A DNA stretch of 64,000 nt, taken from Alteromonas macleodii (GTDB taxonomy: Bacteria > Pseudomonadota > Gammaproteobacteria > Enterobacterales > Alteromonadaceae). The notes beneath the pieces were generated by a model. That model saw only the letters and a list, made by a program, of their open reading frames with translations, had not been told where the DNA came from and did not search any database. Location: positions 1,942,333-2,006,332 of the forward strand of contig NZ_LR812090.1 of NCBI RefSeq assembly GCF_903772925.1. The letters run 5' to 3'. The translations under genes and the position numbers were made by a program. How positions within the stretch are numbered: position 1 is the first letter of the stretch; every line of letters starts with the position of its first letter. Positions 61,636 to 64,000 of the stretch are shown one piece after another.

Positions 61636-63990
61636 TTAACGTTTATTCATGCTTGGCTGTTTTTGAGAGCGGCCACGATTGTTTCCGCCGCCATTATTCG
61701 CCTTAGAAGCTTTACCGGAATTTCGATTGGCGGTATTTCCGTTGGCTTGATCTTGCCTATTACCGCTACCTTGCTTATTGCCGTTTGTATTACGACGGCT
61801 TTTATTTACAGCGCTACCGTCTCGGCTTTTGCCTTTTCCGTTTTTACCCTGAAACGAGGGTGGAAGCCCAGTATGCTTAGTAAGCGCACGTTCACCGCGA
61901 CGGCCTTTTTGTACTTTCTGGCGTTTTTCGTCAGCGGTCTCTGGCGGCACAAGGTGCTGAGGACCACGACCAATTAAGTCTTCACGACCCATACGTTTAA
62001 GTGCTTCTCGAATTTGCGCAAAGTTTTTCGGGTCGTGATAACGCAACATGGCCTTATGTAGTCTACGGTGAATTTCACCTTTCGCTGACGGTACTTCTTC
62101 ACTTTCTTTAGTAACTTTACGAAGGGAATTCACTTCGGTGTGGTACATAGTTGTAGCCGTTGCCATTGGCGACGGATAAAAGTTTTGTACCTGATCAAGC
62201 TTAAACTTATTTTCTTTTAGCCAAATCGCAAGGCTTAACATGTCTTCGTCGGTGGTACCCGGGTGCGATGCGATAAAATAAGGAATAAGGTACTGCTTTT
62301 TACCCGCTTCCTGTGAGTATTTATCAAACAGTTCTTTAAAGCGGTAATAGCTGCCCATACCCGGCTTCATCATTTTTGAAAGCGGGCCCTCTTCTGTGTG
62401 TTCTGGTGCTATTTTCAAATAGCCGCCTACGTGGTGAAGGGCTAGCTCTTTCACGTATTCTGGGTCTTCTACCGCTAAGTCATAACGCACGCCTGAAGCA
62501 ATCAAAATCTTTTTAATTCCAGGCAGTTCGCGAGCACGCCGGTATAAGTCGATGGTGGGCTTATGGTCCGTGTTCATATGTGCACATATGCTTGGGTACA
62601 CGCAAGAAGGGCGACGACAAGTCGCTTCTGCCTTCGGGCTCTTACAACGAAGGCGATACATGTTCGCCGTCGGACCGCCTAAGTCTGAAATTACGCCGGT
62701 AAAACCTGGTACCGTATCGCGTATTTGTTCAATTTCACGAATAATCGAATCTTCAGAGCGACTTTGAATGATACGGCCTTCGTGTTCGGTAATAGAACAG
62801 AAGGTACAGCCGCCATAGCATCCGCGCATAATGTTAATGCTAAAGCGGATCATATCGTACGCAGGAATTTTAGCATCGCCATACACAGGGTGAGGCACAC
62901 GCTGATATGGAAGATCAAATACCGCATCCATCTCTTCTGTTTCAAGAGGCATGGCGGGTGGGTTAATCCAAATGTGTCTGTCGCCGTGACGCTGCATTAG
63001 CGCACGGGCGCAACCTGGATTGGTCTCTTGGTGCAAAATACGCGATGTATGCGCGTATAATACCTTGTTGTCTTTTACTGTTTCGTACGCTGGCAGCTTA
63101 ACGTACACCTTCTCCCAAGGCTTACGCTTTTCTTTCTCTTTTTGCGCAGGCTGAATTACGATAGGCGCAGCCTCTGGCGCTTCACTGCTTTTCGCGTCTT
63201 TATCTTGTGAATCGCACTCGGGCTCCATTTGATAGGGGCTTGGAATGGCGTCAATTTTACCGGGTCTATCAAGAGAGGTAGAGTCAACACCTTGCCATTC
63301 TGGTAAGGCTTCTTTAACGATGATTGCGGTACCGCGAATGTCGCGTAAATCGGCAATATCTTCACCTGCCGCTAAGCGGTGGGTTACTTCAACAAGGGGG
63401 CGCTCGGCGTTACCGAAAAACAGCATGTCGGCTTTAGAGTCGAACAGTACAGAGCGGCGCACTTTTTCGCTCCAGTAATCGTAGTGCGCAATACGACGCA
63501 AGCTGGCTTCAATACCGCCCGCAATCACAGGTACACCTTTAAAGGCTTCGCGGCAGCGCTGTGCATATACGGTTACGGCACGGTCAGGACGCTTACCGCC
63601 TACATTGCCTGGCGTATAGGCATCGTCGTGACGAAGCTTTTTGTCAGACGTATAGCGGTTGATCATCGAGTCCATGTTTCCGGCTGTTACGCCAAAATAC
63701 AGGTTGGGCTTACCCAACTTCATAAAGTCGTCTTTACTCTTCCAATCTGGCTGAGAAATAATGCCAACGCGAAAGCCATGGGCTTCCAGAACACGACCAA
63801 TAACTGCCATACCGAAACTAGGGTGATCGACATACGCATCGCCGGTTACCAAAATAACGTCACAGCTGTCCCAGCCAAGGGCATCCATTTCCTCTTTTGA
63901 CACAGGAAGAAAAGGCGCAGTACCCAGGCAGTGTGGCCAATATTTAGGGTAAGAAAACAGGCCGCGGTCGGCCTTAATGGTGGCTTGCAT
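61636..63990 (-). CDS. ygiQ: YgiQ-family radical SAM protein
   Basis: This radical-SAM protein of about 784 residues has an unknown reaction. The N-terminal UPF0313 region matches E. coli YgiQ almost word for word in [21 protein letters not shown] and [17 protein letters not shown]. The cluster motif C391-x3-C395-x2-C398 is in [15 protein letters not shown]. The radical-SAM barrel runs to about residue 650. The last 90 or so residues are a low-complexity Lys/Asn/Gly/Arg tail, probably disordered. ATG 63990 ([10 protein letters not shown]) is preferred by comparison with YgiQ; ATG 63999 at the window edge is in frame. Confidence 0.92.
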   Translation of the reverse strand: MQATIKADRGLFSYPKYWPHCLGTAPFLPVSKEEMDALGWDSCDVILVTGDAYVDHPSFGMAVIGRVLEAHGFRVGIISQPDWKSKDDFMKLGKPNLYFGVTAGNMDSMINRYTSDKKLRHDDAYTPGNVGGKRPDRAVTVYAQRCREAFKGVPVIAGGIEASLRRIAHYDYWSEKVRRSVLFDSKADMLFFGNAERPLVEVTHRLAAGEDIADLRDIRGTAIIVKEALPEWQGVDSTSLDRPGKIDAIPSPYQMEPECDSQDKDAKSSEAPEAAPIVIQPAQKEKEKRKPWEKVYVKLPAYETVKDNKVLYAHTSRILHQETNPGCARALMQRHGDRHIWINPPAMPLETEEMDAVFDLPYQRVPHPVYGDAKIPAYDMIRFSINIMRGCYGGCTFCSITEHEGRIIQSRSEDSIIREIEQIRDTVPGFTGVISDLGGPTANMYRLRCKSPKAEATCRRPSCVYPSICAHMNTDHKPTIDLYRRARELPGIKKILIASGVRYDLAVEDPEYVKELALHHVGGYLKIAPEHTEEGPLSKMMKPGMGSYYRFKELFDKYSQEAGKKQYLIPYFIASHPGTTDEDMLSLAIWLKENKFKLDQVQNFYPSPMATATTMYHTEVNSLRKVTKESEEVPSAKGEIHRRLHKAMLRYHDPKNFAQIREALKRMGREDLIGRGPQHLVPPETADEKRQKVQKGRRGERALTKHTGLPPSFQGKNGKGKSRDGSAVNKSRRNTNGNKQGSGNRQDQANGNTANRNSGKASKANNGGGNNRGRSQKQPSMNKR

Positions 63991-64000
63991 AGTAATCACA

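Noticed and set aside
63379..63900. 173-codon plus-strand frame inside ygiQ
   Set aside because: It is antisense to the conserved N-terminal region of YgiQ; no independent support.

Overview
The window looks like chromosomal DNA of a marine gammaproteobacterium of the order Alteromonadales, most likely Alteromonas. This is inferred from protein character and gene order: a rimP-nusA-infB-rbfA-truB-rpsO cluster, TonB-dependent receptors, MHYT-domain signalling proteins, DUF3718 proteins, and a nuclease with a GlyGly-CTERM-like tail. No database search was possible. Nearly all of it is ordinary, densely coding chromosome. The one clear mobile element is an IS3-family insertion sequence. I see no CRISPR array, prophage or rRNA operon.

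Layout. 1-2.3 kb: end of a thiolase and an acyl-CoA dehydrogenase (fatty-acid oxidation), followed by the decayed end of an alpha/beta-hydrolase-like gene. 2.7-3.9 kb: two tandem DUF3718 genes; a third copy lies at 9.7-10.1 kb. 4.2-9.6 kb: a divergent polyol or sugar-acid locus (SorC-type regulator and HAD phosphatase on one side, NCS1 permease and mannitol-dehydrogenase-family enzyme on the other). 10.4-13.3 kb: a zinc-starvation module (Zur-like regulator, alternative dihydroorotase, COG0523 GTPase) with two Zur-box-like palindromes. 13.5-16.5 kb: ydiJ. 16.6-23.2 kb: LysR regulator, MaoC hydratase, MscS channel with a small entericidin-like lipoprotein, TonB receptor, phhB. 23.36-23.70 kb: three identical initiator tRNA genes. 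23.9-28.2 kb: a hybrid MHYT/PAS histidine kinase and an HD-GYP response regulator. 28.2-35.0 kb: promoter, structured leader and the nusA-infB translation cluster. 35.05-36.34 kb: the IS3-family element, inserted between rpsO and its terminator. 36.4-45.4 kb: MHYT-PAS-GGDEF protein, rluF, coiled-coil membrane protein, GNAT-nitrilase fusion, 2OG-Fe(II) oxygenase, and a TPR protein with a degenerate receiver. 45.6-52.4 kb: ExeM/NucH-type nuclease, DUF2252 protein, ahpC-ahpF. 52.7-57.0 kb: an iron-uptake operon (siderophore receptor, small membrane protein, PepSY protein). 57.0-64.0 kb: Zn-ribbon protein, Coq7-like hydroxylase, beta-propeller protein, S41 peptidase lipoprotein with an overlapping partner gene, and a YgiQ radical-SAM protein running to the window edge.

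The most unusual signal is in the three DUF3718 transcripts. Each ends in a three-hairpin 3' region. The first hairpin carries a 10-11 nt perfect complement of the same mRNA's start-codon region. The second hairpin differs in sequence between copies but keeps its pairing. This suggests a structured 3' UTR that could fold back on the translation start. Other points of interest are the zinc-sparing module, the NCS1 permease in a polyol locus, a structured leader upstream of rimP, the IS insertion behind rpsO with no pnp gene nearby, and a receiver domain lacking its phospho-acceptor aspartate.
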